NCBI RefSeq assembly: GCF_008831265.1
Contig: NZ_VTTH01000005.1
Coordinates: forward strand, 186,001-250,000
Direction of reading: 5' to 3'
DNA: 64,000 nucleotides
DNA from: Lacisediminimonas profundi
GTDB lineage: Bacteria > Pseudomonadota > Gammaproteobacteria > Burkholderiales > Burkholderiaceae_D
Shown: piece by piece, positions 56,051 through 64,000 of the stretch
How positions within the stretch are numbered: position 1 is the stretch's first letter
Layout of the letters: the number at the start of each line of letters is the position of its first letter
Notes under the pieces: model-generated
Database searches by the model: none
What the model was told of the DNA's origin: nothing
Seen by the model: the letters and a program-made list of their open reading frames with translations, nothing else
Position numbers and translations under genes: made by a program

Positions 56051-59000
56051 CTAGTACTCGACCGCCGCATCCTTCGCGCCCAGCCGTTCCATCAAGGACT
56101 GCCGCAAGCCGTCCGACGGCGCGACCCGCCATTCATCCGGCCAGCGGATCTCGCAATCGATGCCGTGCTGCGTGTATTGCATCGACAAGGGCAGGCCGCT
56201 GTCCGAGCGAAACTGGGTCAGGATGCTCCTGATCTTCTCGAGGTCGGGACGCTCGCTGACCGCGAATGCAAATTTCTTACCGAATTGCGCGCGCGCTGCG
56301 GCAATGTCCATCACCTTCTCGGCGGTGATGCGCAGGCCGCCGGAGAAGCGGTCTTCGGATACCTTGCCCTGCACGCACAGGAATTCGTCCTCCTTGAACA
56401 GCGCGCGGTTGGCGTCGAGGACTTCGCTGTACACGGTGACTTCGACCACGGCGCTGGCGTCGTCCAGCGACACCACCAGCATGCGGCCGCGCTGGGTCAT
56501 CTGCGTGCGCAGGCCGGAAATGATGCCGGCCATCATCCGCGGTTCGCGTGCTGGCTGCAGGTCGGCCAGCCGGGTGCGCACGAAGCGGCGGACTTCCTCG
56601 GTATAGGCGTTGAACAGATGGCCGGAGAGATAGAAACCGAGCGCGGTCTTTTCTTCGGTCAGGCGCTGCTTCTCGGACCACGGCGGCACCTTGACGTAAT
56701 CGTGCTTGCCATCCAGTCCGCCATCGTCGCTGCCGAACAGGCTGACCTGGTTGGCTGCGGCTTCTGCCTGTTCCGCACATTCGACTGCGAAGCCGACCGA
56801 GGCCAGCAGGATGCCGCGGTCGACCTTGAAGCAGTCAAAAGCGCCGGCACGCACCAGCGCCTCGATCGAGCGCCGGTTGATCTGGCGCTTGTCGACGCGT
56901 CTGCAGAAATTGAACAGGTCGGTGAAAGGCCCATCGGCTTCGCGCGCGGCCACGATCGCCTCGATCGCATTCTGGCCGGTGCCCTTGACGGCGCCCAGCC
57001 CGTAGCGGATCAGGCGCGCCGGCTTGCCCGGCTTGCCCGGCTCGGCGGCCGGCGTGAAGCGGTAGCTCGACTGGTTGATATCCGGCGGCAGCAGCTTCAG
57101 GCCGCAGACGTCGATCGCATCTTCGACCAGGATCTTGATCTTGTCGGTGTCGTCCATCGCCAGCGACAAGTTGGCGGCCATGAACGCTGCCGGATGATGC
57201 GCCTTGAGCCAGGCGGTGTAATACGACAGCAGCGCGTAGGCGGCGGCGTGCGACTTGTTGAAGCCGTAGCCGGCGAACTTTTCCATCAGGTCGAAGATCT
57301 CGTCGGCCTTGTCTTCCGTCAGGCCGTTCTTCGCCGCGCCGGCGCGGAACAACTGGCGGTGCTCCGCCATCTCTTCCGCCTTTTTCTTGCCCATCGCGCG
57401 CCGCAGCAAATCGGCGCCGCCGAGCGAATAGCCGCCGATCACCTGCGCCATCTGCATCACCTGCTCCTGATAGACCATGATGCCGTAGGTCTCGGACAGG
57501 ATGCCTTCGGTACGCGGATCCGGATACTCGAAGCGTTCGCCGTGCTTGCGGCGGCAGAAGTCGGGAATCAGGTCCATCGGACCCGGGCGGTACAGCGCCA
57601 CCAGCGCGATGATGTCCTCGAAGCGATCGGGCCGGGCTTCCTTCAGCATGCCCTGCATGCCGCGGCTTTCAAGCTGGAACACGGCAACCGTCCTGGCCTT
57701 GGTCAGCAGCTCGTAGGAAGCGCGGTCATCGAGCGGCAGCTTGTCGAGGCTGAAGTCGGCCAGCGCCGGATCGAGCTCCTTGATGTAGCGCACCGCGCGG
57801 TCGAGGATGGTCAGCGTGGTCAGGCCCAGGAAATCGAACTTGACCAGGCCGACCGCTTCGACGTCGTCCTTGTCGTATTGCGACACCACGCCAGCGTCGC
57901 CGCCCTGCGTGTACAAGGGGCAGAAATCGGTCAGCTTGCCGGGTGCGATCAGCACGCCGCCGGCATGCATGCCGATGTTGCGGGCAATGCCTTCGACCTG
58001 CTGGGCGAGGTCCAGCAGCTGCCGCACCTCTTCTTCCTGCTGCTGGCGTTCGGCCAGCATCGGTTCTTCCAGGATGGCGTCGGCGATGGTGACCTGCTTG
58101 CCCGGCTTGAACGGAATCAGCTTGGAAATGCCGTCGCAGAAGCTGTAATTGAAATCGAGCACGCGGCCGACGTCGCGCACCGCGCCCTTGGCCGCCATGG
58201 TGCCGAAGGTGGCAATCTGCGACACCGCCTCCTTGCCGTAGCGATCCTTCACGTACTGGATGACGCGATCGCGGCCTTCCTGGCAAAAGTCGATGTCGAA
58301 GTCGGGCATCGAGACCCGTTCCGGATTGAGGAAGCGCTCGAACAGCAGGTTGTATTCGAGCGGGTCGAGATCGGTGATGCTCAGCGAGTACGCGACCAGC
58401 GAGCCGGCTCCCGATCCGCGGCCCGGCCCGACCGGCACGCCGTTGTTCTTGGCCCACTGGATGAAGTCCGCCACGATCAGGAAGTAGCCGGGAAAACCCA
58501 TCTTGATGATGGTGTCGGTTTCGAATTTCAGCCGTTCTTCGTAGCGGGGCCGCTGGCGTTCGCGTTCGGCTTCGTCGCGGAACAGGTGCAGCAGGCGCGT
58601 CTCCAGCCCGCGCTTGGCCTCCAGCACCAGGTATTCGTCGAGCGAGATGCCGTCCGGCGTCGGGAACAGTGGCAGCCGCGGCCGGCCGAGTTCCAGCACC
58701 AGGTTGCAGCGGCGGGCGATTTCAACTGCGTTTTCCAGCGCCCCGGGCAGGTCGGCAAACAGCTCGGCCATCTCGTCCTGCGTCTTGAAGCACTGGTCTT
58801 CATTGAAGCGGCGCGCACGGCGCGGATTGGCGAGGATCTCGCCTTCGGCAATGCAGGTGCGCGCTTCGTGCGCGATGAATTCGTCGCGGGAGAGGAACTG
58901 CACCGGATGGGTGGCGACCACCGGCAGCCCCAGGCGTCCGGCCAGGGCCACCGCCTGGCGCAGGTGCTGTTCGCCGTTGGGCTGGCCGTAACGCTGCACC

Positions 59001-59545
59001 TCGATGTAGAAATTGCCCGGGAATACGCGCGCCCAGCGTTCGGCGCAGCGTTCGGCCAGCTCCGGATTGCCATTATCCAGCGCCACGCCGATGTCGCCGG
59101 CGTGCGCGCCCGACAACACGACCAGGCCGTCCTCGCCGCCGATTTCCTCCAGCCACTCGGGACGCACTTCGGCGCGGCCGCGGTGCACGTTGGTCAGCCA
59201 GGCCCGGCTCAGCAGGTCGCACAGGTACAGATAGCCCTGGCGGCTCTTGGCCAGCAGCAGCAGGCGCGATGGCTTGTCGCGGTCCTGGTCATTGGTGATC
59301 CACACATCGCAGCCAGCCACCGGCTTGACGCCGCGGCCACGGGCGGCCTTGTAGAACTTGACCATGCCGAACAGGTTGCCCAAGTCGGTGATGGCCAGCG
59401 CAGCCTGGTTGTCCTTTGCTGCCGCCTTGACAACATCGTCGATGCGCACCAGGCCATCGACGATCGAGTATTCGGTGTGCATGCGCAGATGCACAAAGCG
59501 GGGCGACTGGGGCGGCGGGGTCTGGACAGGTTCAGGTGCGTTCAT
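56051..59545 (-). CDS. dnaE: DNA polymerase III alpha subunit
   Basis: 1164 residues. N-terminal PHP domain with FVHLRMHTEYSIVDG, then palm catalytic PDFDIDFCQEGRDRVI (PDxDxD motif), GFNKSHAAAYALLSYYTAW, and a C-terminal OB fold region. Length fits DnaE1. Main replicative polymerase. Followed at the 3' side by the LPS genes. Confidence 0.97.
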   Translation of the reverse strand: MNAPEPVQTPPPQSPRFVHLRMHTEYSIVDGLVRIDDVVKAAAKDNQAALAITDLGNLFGMVKFYKAARGRGVKPVAGCDVWITNDQDRDKPSRLLLLAKSRQGYLYLCDLLSRAWLTNVHRGRAEVRPEWLEEIGGEDGLVVLSGAHAGDIGVALDNGNPELAERCAERWARVFPGNFYIEVQRYGQPNGEQHLRQAVALAGRLGLPVVATHPVQFLSRDEFIAHEARTCIAEGEILANPRRARRFNEDQCFKTQDEMAELFADLPGALENAVEIARRCNLVLELGRPRLPLFPTPDGISLDEYLVLEAKRGLETRLLHLFRDEAERERQRPRYEERLKFETDTIIKMGFPGYFLIVADFIQWAKNNGVPVGPGRGSGAGSLVAYSLSITDLDPLEYNLLFERFLNPERVSMPDFDIDFCQEGRDRVIQYVKDRYGKEAVSQIATFGTMAAKGAVRDVGRVLDFNYSFCDGISKLIPFKPGKQVTIADAILEEPMLAERQQQEEEVRQLLDLAQQVEGIARNIGMHAGGVLIAPGKLTDFCPLYTQGGDAGVVSQYDKDDVEAVGLVKFDFLGLTTLTILDRAVRYIKELDPALADFSLDKLPLDDRASYELLTKARTVAVFQLESRGMQGMLKEARPDRFEDIIALVALYRPGPMDLIPDFCRRKHGERFEYPDPRTEGILSETYGIMVYQEQVMQMAQVIGGYSLGGADLLRRAMGKKKAEEMAEHRQLFRAGAAKNGLTEDKADEIFDLMEKFAGYGFNKSHAAAYALLSYYTAWLKAHHPAAFMAANLSLAMDDTDKIKILVEDAIDVCGLKLLPPDINQSSYRFTPAAEPGKPGKPARLIRYGLGAVKGTGQNAIEAIVAAREADGPFTDLFNFCRRVDKRQINRRSIEALVRAGAFDCFKVDRGILLASVGFAVECAEQAEAAANQVSLFGSDDGGLDGKHDYVKVPPWSEKQRLTEEKTALGFYLSGHLFNAYTEEVRRFVRTRLADLQPAREPRMMAGIISGLRTQMTQRGRMLVVSLDDASAVVEVTVYSEVLDANRALFKEDEFLCVQGKVSEDRFSGGLRITAEKVMDIAAARAQFGKKFAFAVSERPDLEKIRSILTQFRSDSGLPLSMQYTQHGIDCEIRWPDEWRVAPSDGLRQSLMERLGAKDAAVEY

Positions 59546-59635
59546 GCCGTCATTTTACCCGCGCTGCCGGCCCCGCACCGTCGAAAAATGCGACTTGACA
59601 GTGCACGGCGCTTAGCTCCCTGACCAGTCCCGATC

Positions 59636-59671
59636 TGGCAGCCGCAGCGGATCCGGCGCTGCGGCTTGCCA
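59636..59671. promoter_or_regulatory. Strong hairpin upstream of the Anbu operon
   Basis: TGGCAGCCGCAGC (59636-59648) pairs with GCTGCGGCTTGCCA (59658-59671) with a single bulge, around GGATCCGGC. It is 53 bp before the likely start at 59725. Directly behind it, 59673-59688 resembles a -24/-12 promoter except for GA instead of GC. Confidence 0.45.
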
Positions 59672-59724
59672 CTGGCATGTTTCTTGATAGTCATCACTTC
59701 ACGAAGCTCACGGCGGAAAGAACC

Positions 59725-61149
59725 ATGTCTGAATATTTCAATGAAATGCTGGCTGCGGACCAGAGCGCGCGCGCGCACTACGAGGTGTTCCACGAATGGC
59801 TGCATGCGCAGACCGCGCTGTCGCTGTCCCGCAAGCGCGCCGAGGCGGACCTGATATTCCGGCGCGTGGGCATTACCTTCGCGGTGTATGGCAGCGATGC
59901 GGCTACCGATGCGGGCACCGAACGGCTGATCCCCTTCGATATCATCCCCCGCATCATCCCCACTGCCGAATGGACCCGCCTGGAAGCCGGGCTCAAGCAG
60001 CGGGTTCGCGCGCTGAACATGTTCATCCATGACATTTACCATGACCAGAGCATCATCGAGGCCGGCATCGTTCCCGGCGAGCAGATCTTCCGCAATGCAC
60101 AGTACCGGCCCGAAATGCAGGGTATACCGGTCGCGTCCAGCATCTACGCCCATATCGCCGGGGTAGACATCGTACGGGCCGGCGCCGGCGAGTTCTATGT
60201 ATTGGAAGACAACCTGCGCGTACCCTCCGGCGTGTCGTACATGCTGGAAGACCGCAAGATGATGATGCGGCTGTTTCCCGAACTGTTCGAGCGTCACAAG
60301 GTAGCGCCGGTCGATCATTATCCCGACCTGCTGCTCGACAACCTGCGTTCGGTCGCACCGCAAGGCGTGGCTGATCCCGCGGTCGTCGTCATTACGCCCG
60401 GGATGCACAACTCCGCCTATTTCGAGCATGCCTTCCTGGCCCAGCAAATGGGCGTCGAACTGGTCGAAGGACAGGACCTGTTCGTCGATGACAACCACGT
60501 CTACATGCGCACCACCCGCGGGCCGCGGCGGGTTGACGTGATCTATCGTCGCATCGACGACGACTTCATCGATCCGCTGGCGTTCCGCCGCGATTCCTCG
60601 CTGGGCGTGCCGGGCCTGCTGTCGGTGTATCAATCGGGCCGGGTCACCCTTGCCAATGCAGTCGGCACCGGCGTCGCCGATGACAAGTCGATCTATCCCT
60701 ACGTGCCGGAAATGATCCGCTTCTACCTTTCGGAAGAACCGATCCTGAACAACGTCCCGACCTTCCAGTGCCGGAAGAAAGACGACCTGGCCTATACGCT
60801 GGCGCATCTGCCCGAACTGGTGGTCAAGGAGGTGCATGGCGCTGGCGGCTACGGCATGCTGGTCGGTCCGGCGTCGACCAGGGCGCAGATCGAGTGCTTC
60901 CGTGAAAAGATCATCGCCAGGCCGGATGCCTACATCGCCCAGCCAACGCTGGCGCTGTCGGCCTGCCCGACTTTCGTCGAGTCGGGAATCGCCCCGCGCC
61001 ATATCGACCTGCGTCCGTTCGTCCTGTCCGGGGAAACCACTTCCGTCGTACCCGGCGGACTGACCAGGGTCGCCCTGAGCGAGGGCTCGCTGGTCGTGAA
61101 CTCGTCGCAGGGCGGCGGTACCAAGGACACCTGGATTCTGGAGCAATGA
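59725..61149 (+). CDS. Circularly permuted type 2 ATP-grasp protein
   Basis: 474 residues from ATG 59725, which has GGAAAG upstream; ATG 59677 would add 16 residues and lies in the hairpin/promoter region. The family has an N-terminal VEDNLRVPSGVSYMLEDR segment, GMHNSAYFEHAFLAQQMGVE and KEVHGAGGYGMLVGP near the end. Such enzymes form amide or peptide bonds with ATP. First gene of the Anbu operon with alpha-E, transglutaminase and Anbu. Confidence 0.93.
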   Translation: MSEYFNEMLAADQSARAHYEVFHEWLHAQTALSLSRKRAEADLIFRRVGITFAVYGSDAATDAGTERLIPFDIIPRIIPTAEWTRLEAGLKQRVRALNMFIHDIYHDQSIIEAGIVPGEQIFRNAQYRPEMQGIPVASSIYAHIAGVDIVRAGAGEFYVLEDNLRVPSGVSYMLEDRKMMMRLFPELFERHKVAPVDHYPDLLLDNLRSVAPQGVADPAVVVITPGMHNSAYFEHAFLAQQMGVELVEGQDLFVDDNHVYMRTTRGPRRVDVIYRRIDDDFIDPLAFRRDSSLGVPGLLSVYQSGRVTLANAVGTGVADDKSIYPYVPEMIRFYLSEEPILNNVPTFQCRKKDDLAYTLAHLPELVVKEVHGAGGYGMLVGPASTRAQIECFREKIIARPDAYIAQPTLALSACPTFVESGIAPRHIDLRPFVLSGETTSVVPGGLTRVALSEGSLVVNSSQGGGTKDTWILEQ

Positions 61150-61150
61150 C

Positions 61151-62104
61151 ATGCTGAGCCGCACTGCCGATCACCTTTACTGGATGGCGCGTTACACGGA
61201 ACGCGCCGAAAACACCGCCCGCATGCTGGACGTCAACCTGCAGACTTCGCTGCTGCCGCAATCCGCCCACGCCGCCGAGCAGGGCTGGCGCGCCATGCTC
61301 GGCATTTCCGAGTTGCAGGCGGCCTATGACGAGCGCTACGAGAAGCTGAACGCCCGGGACGTGTTGCACTTCATGGTGCAAGACCGCTCCAATATGTCCT
61401 CCATCGCGTCCTGTCTTGGTGCGGCGAGGGAAAATGCCCGGGCTGTACGCGGCGCGCTGACCACCGAGGTATGGGAAACCCTGAACACCACCTGGCTGGA
61501 TATGTTGTCCCAGTTGCAGGACGGGCTGCCCGGCCGCGATCCCGGTCAATTCTTCGAATGGGTGAAACACCGCTCGCATCTGTCACGCGGCGTCACGATC
61601 GGCACCATGCTCAAGGACGAGGCATTCCATTTCATCCGCATGGGCACCCATCTGGAGCGCGCCGACAACACTGCCCGGATCCTGGACGTGAAATTCCTCG
61701 CGCACAACAGCGGTGCGGACGGCAACGGCCAGGACCAGCAATTCGATTTCTACTACTGGGCGGCGATATTGCGCTCGGTGTCCGCCTTCGAAATCTATCG
61801 GCGGGTTTACCGGGACGTGATCACGCCGGAACGGGTAGCCGAGCTGCTGATGCTGCGCGCGGACATGCCGCGCTCGCTGCTGGCCTGCATGGAGGAGGTG
61901 GTCGCCAACCTTGCGTCCGTACGGAACGACCTGTCCGCGGACACCGAGCGCTTTGCCGGGCGATTGCATGCCGAACTTTGCTTTTCCCGTATCGATGAGG
62001 TCCTGGACAGCGGGCTGCATGCCTTCCTGACCCGATTCCTCGAACAGATCTACGAGCTCGGCAACCGGATCAGCCGCGACTTCCTGCTGCCGCTGGCCGC
62101 CTGA
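61151..62104 (+). CDS. Alpha-E domain protein
   Basis: 317 residues, one base after the ATP-grasp gene. Begins MLSRTADHLYWMARYTERAE, the alpha-E hallmark, then helical throughout. Always found with the permuted ATP-grasp and transglutaminase genes in this kind of cluster; function unknown. Confidence 0.93.
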   Translation: MLSRTADHLYWMARYTERAENTARMLDVNLQTSLLPQSAHAAEQGWRAMLGISELQAAYDERYEKLNARDVLHFMVQDRSNMSSIASCLGAARENARAVRGALTTEVWETLNTTWLDMLSQLQDGLPGRDPGQFFEWVKHRSHLSRGVTIGTMLKDEAFHFIRMGTHLERADNTARILDVKFLAHNSGADGNGQDQQFDFYYWAAILRSVSAFEIYRRVYRDVITPERVAELLMLRADMPRSLLACMEEVVANLASVRNDLSADTERFAGRLHAELCFSRIDEVLDSGLHAFLTRFLEQIYELGNRISRDFLLPLAA

Positions 62105-62111
62105 GCAAAAA

Positions 62112-62921
62112 ATGATACTGAACATACGGCACCAGACCGACTACCGCTATACGGCGGCAGTCGCCTACACGATCCAGCAACTGCGGCTGACGCCGCGGCG
62201 CGAACCGACCCAGCACACGCTGAACTGGAAAGTGAGCGCGCCCGGACGCTGCCATGTCTACACCGACGCATGGGGCAATGCCACGCATGTGCTGACCGTG
62301 ACCGGCGACCACAAGGACTTGCGCGTGGTAGCCGAAGGCCGGGTGCAAACGATCGCGCCGGAGCGTGGCCGCATCGTGGCAAACAAGGAACTGCAACCGC
62401 TGGTCTTCACCGTGCCCACCGCGTTGACCGAGGCGACCGACACCGTGCTGTCGTTCGCATCTCGTCACCTGGAGGCCGGGGCGCGCAGCCACGAGCTCCT
62501 GGACCTGGCCACCGCCATCCAGGGCGGCGTTGCCTACCAGGCCGGCGCCACCGGCGTCTTCAGCACGGCCAGCGAAGCCCTGTTGCTCGGACAGGGCGTG
62601 TGCCAGGACCATGCGCACCTGTTCATCGCCTGCTGCCATACCCGCAACATCCCGGCGCGCTATGTTTCCGGCTATCTTGACGCCGGCGGCGCCGACCATG
62701 CCGCTACCCACGCCTGGGTCGATGTCTGGGTCGAGGAAGTCGATTATTCGGGCTGGGTCAGCATCGACGTGACCCATGCAATTTTCCAGGATGAGCGCTA
62801 CTGCCGGATCGCGGTGGGACGTGACTATGAATCGGCGGCGCCGGTCAGGGGAGTACGGCGTGGTGGCGGAACCGAGGCGATGAGTGTGGATGTGACAGTC
62901 ACCCCCGAGGGCATGCGCTAG
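62112..62921 (+). CDS. Transglutaminase-like protein
   Basis: 269 residues. N-terminal bundle (IRHQTDYRYTAAVAYTIQQL), then the transglutaminase core: catalytic Cys in GQGVCQDHAHLF, His in ATHAWVDVWV, Asp in WVSIDVTH. A cysteine protease or peptide-bond ligation role is expected. Seven bases after the alpha-E gene. Confidence 0.93.
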   Translation: MILNIRHQTDYRYTAAVAYTIQQLRLTPRREPTQHTLNWKVSAPGRCHVYTDAWGNATHVLTVTGDHKDLRVVAEGRVQTIAPERGRIVANKELQPLVFTVPTALTEATDTVLSFASRHLEAGARSHELLDLATAIQGGVAYQAGATGVFSTASEALLLGQGVCQDHAHLFIACCHTRNIPARYVSGYLDAGGADHAATHAWVDVWVEEVDYSGWVSIDVTHAIFQDERYCRIAVGRDYESAAPVRGVRRGGGTEAMSVDVTVTPEGMR

Positions 62922-62924
62922 AAT
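62919..62924 (+). promoter_or_regulatory. Possible internal promoter for the Anbu gene
   Basis: TAGAAT is a -10-like box preceded by GC; its first bases are the transglutaminase stop. It lies 30 bp before the Anbu ATG. The -35 side (GTGACA at 62892) is too far (21 bp). Confidence 0.25.
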
Positions 62925-62954
62925 CCCCCCTACTTCATATATTGCTGGACAAAC

Positions 62955-63833
62955 ATGACTTACTGCGTCGCGATGAGGGTCAATGCCGGACTGGTGTTCC
63001 TGTCCGACTCGCGCACCAATGCCGGTGTCGACCAGATTGGCACTTTCCGGAAGATGAATGTCTTCGAGAATGCGGGCGACCGCGTGCTGGTCCTGATGAC
63101 ATCGGGCAACCTGTCCATCACACAGGCCATCCGGCAAGCCATTGCCGAGGTCGTCACGCCGCAGGGCAAGAGCATCTGGGACGTGGAATCAATGTACGAG
63201 GCGGCCCAGGTCGTCGGCGAAGCGATCCGGCGCGTACACGTGCGGGATGCCGCCGCATTGCAGGACTTTGGCATCGACTTCAATGTCCGCATGATCTTCG
63301 GCGGGCAGATCAAGGGCGGTTGCCCGCGCCTGTTCCAGATCTACTCGGCCGGCAATTTCATCGAGGCGCATGACGAGAACACCTACTTCCAGATCGGCGA
63401 GGCGAAATATGGCAAACCGATCATCGACCGCGTGATCACCCCGGAAAGTACGCTCGACGAGGCGGCAAAATGCGCGCTGATATCGATGGATTCGACGCTG
63501 CGCTCCAATATCTCGGTCGGGCTGCCGCTGGACCTGCTGGTGTACAAGGCCGATTCATTCAGCGTGACCCGCTTCGTCACGATCGACGAGCGCAACCAGT
63601 ACTTCCAGATGATACGCAACAGCTGGGGCAATCAGCTCAAGAGCGTGTTCGAGGGAATTTCCGATCCGGTATGGGATGCGCCGACCGAAGCGACCCTCAA
63701 TGTGCTGTCGACCCGCCAAGTGCAGAACCAGCCGGTGCGGATGGCCCCGCCAGCGGATGTGAAAGCGCCGGCGAGCCCGCCGGCACAGGTGCAGACGCTG
63801 GCGCAACAGAACGATCCGTCGCGGCAGCATTGA
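62955..63833 (+). CDS. Anbu, proteasome-type protease
   Basis: 292 residues. The start MTYCVAMRVNAGLVFLSDSR is typical of Anbu: removal of Met exposes Thr1, and Asp17 (SDSRTN) and Lys32 (FRKMN) are the proteasome-like active residues. The core resembles the HslV/proteasome beta fold, and the last 60 residues are a Pro/Gln-rich tail. Forms ring or helical oligomers in known cases. Fourth gene of the operon after ATP-grasp, alpha-E and transglutaminase. Confidence 0.92.
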   Translation: MTYCVAMRVNAGLVFLSDSRTNAGVDQIGTFRKMNVFENAGDRVLVLMTSGNLSITQAIRQAIAEVVTPQGKSIWDVESMYEAAQVVGEAIRRVHVRDAAALQDFGIDFNVRMIFGGQIKGGCPRLFQIYSAGNFIEAHDENTYFQIGEAKYGKPIIDRVITPESTLDEAAKCALISMDSTLRSNISVGLPLDLLVYKADSFSVTRFVTIDERNQYFQMIRNSWGNQLKSVFEGISDPVWDAPTEATLNVLSTRQVQNQPVRMAPPADVKAPASPPAQVQTLAQQNDPSRQH

Positions 63834-63848
63834 GGGGCCGATCCGGAC

Positions 63849-64000
<152 letters not shown>

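Noticed and set aside
56165..59623. 1152-residue open frame antisense to dnaE
   Set aside because: High-GC shadow of the dnaE codon pattern; His/Arg/Gly-rich and without domains.

Overview
The window looks like the chromosome of a high-GC betaproteobacterium of the Burkholderiales, probably Oxalobacteraceae-like. The signs are several Bug/TctC solute-binding proteins, a PPi-type phosphofructokinase next to a class I fructose-bisphosphatase locus, the hemF-nadD-rsfS-rlmH-maf-rng core block, a DUF1631 protein, and an Anbu proteasome-homologue operon. The taxonomic placement is inference from gene content only.

Left part (1-13.0 kb): two divergent Bug-type periplasmic binding proteins and a flavin aromatic hydroxylase; a small conserved protein overlapping a DEAD-box RNA helicase; a complete six-gene Mrp/Pha monovalent cation/proton antiporter operon in which the A and B subunits are fused; a small unknown gene; and a PPi-dependent phosphofructokinase.

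Central catabolic island (13.1-30.1 kb): a LivK-like binding protein, an EthD-like protein, a divergently oriented sigma-54 activator, and an eleven-gene run of CoA-thioester enzymes. The run contains a MenB/BadI-type ring hydrolase, an acyl-CoA ligase, an enoyl-CoA hydratase, an SDR, an acyl-CoA dehydrogenase, a split and a fused 3-hydroxyacyl-CoA dehydrogenase, two family III CoA-transferases/racemases and a quinone oxidoreductase. The order of chemistries matches the cyclohexanecarboxylate (Ali/Bad) route to an open-chain dicarboxyl-CoA. Good -24/-12 promoters lie upstream of both the binding-protein gene and the CoA cluster. A decayed copy of the start of the activator gene, with its upstream palindrome, lies between activator and cluster. 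This is the most interesting part of the window.

Accessory patch (30.4-31.4 kb): a TumE-like toxin and winged-helix antitoxin pair bracketed by two direct copies of a dispersed repeat (GGGGTCAGGTCTTGAC arm). Other copies lie after mnhG and upstream of pfp.

Right part (31.5-64 kb), mostly housekeeping: tRNA-Thr(CGT), fbp, pepN, a DUF4136 lipoprotein, a DUF1631 protein, qor, an SDR lacking the usual catalytic Tyr/Lys, a DMT exporter, a HerA-like ATPase, yebC, purD, hemF-nadD-rsfS (with a long histone-H1-like tail)-rlmH-maf-rng, an LPS assembly run (msbA, O-antigen ligase, glycosyltransferase, methyltransferase) behind dnaE, and the Anbu operon (permuted ATP-grasp, alpha-E, transglutaminase, Anbu). 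The window ends inside a glyoxalase-fold gene. No CRISPR array, rRNA, prophage or complete insertion sequence was seen.
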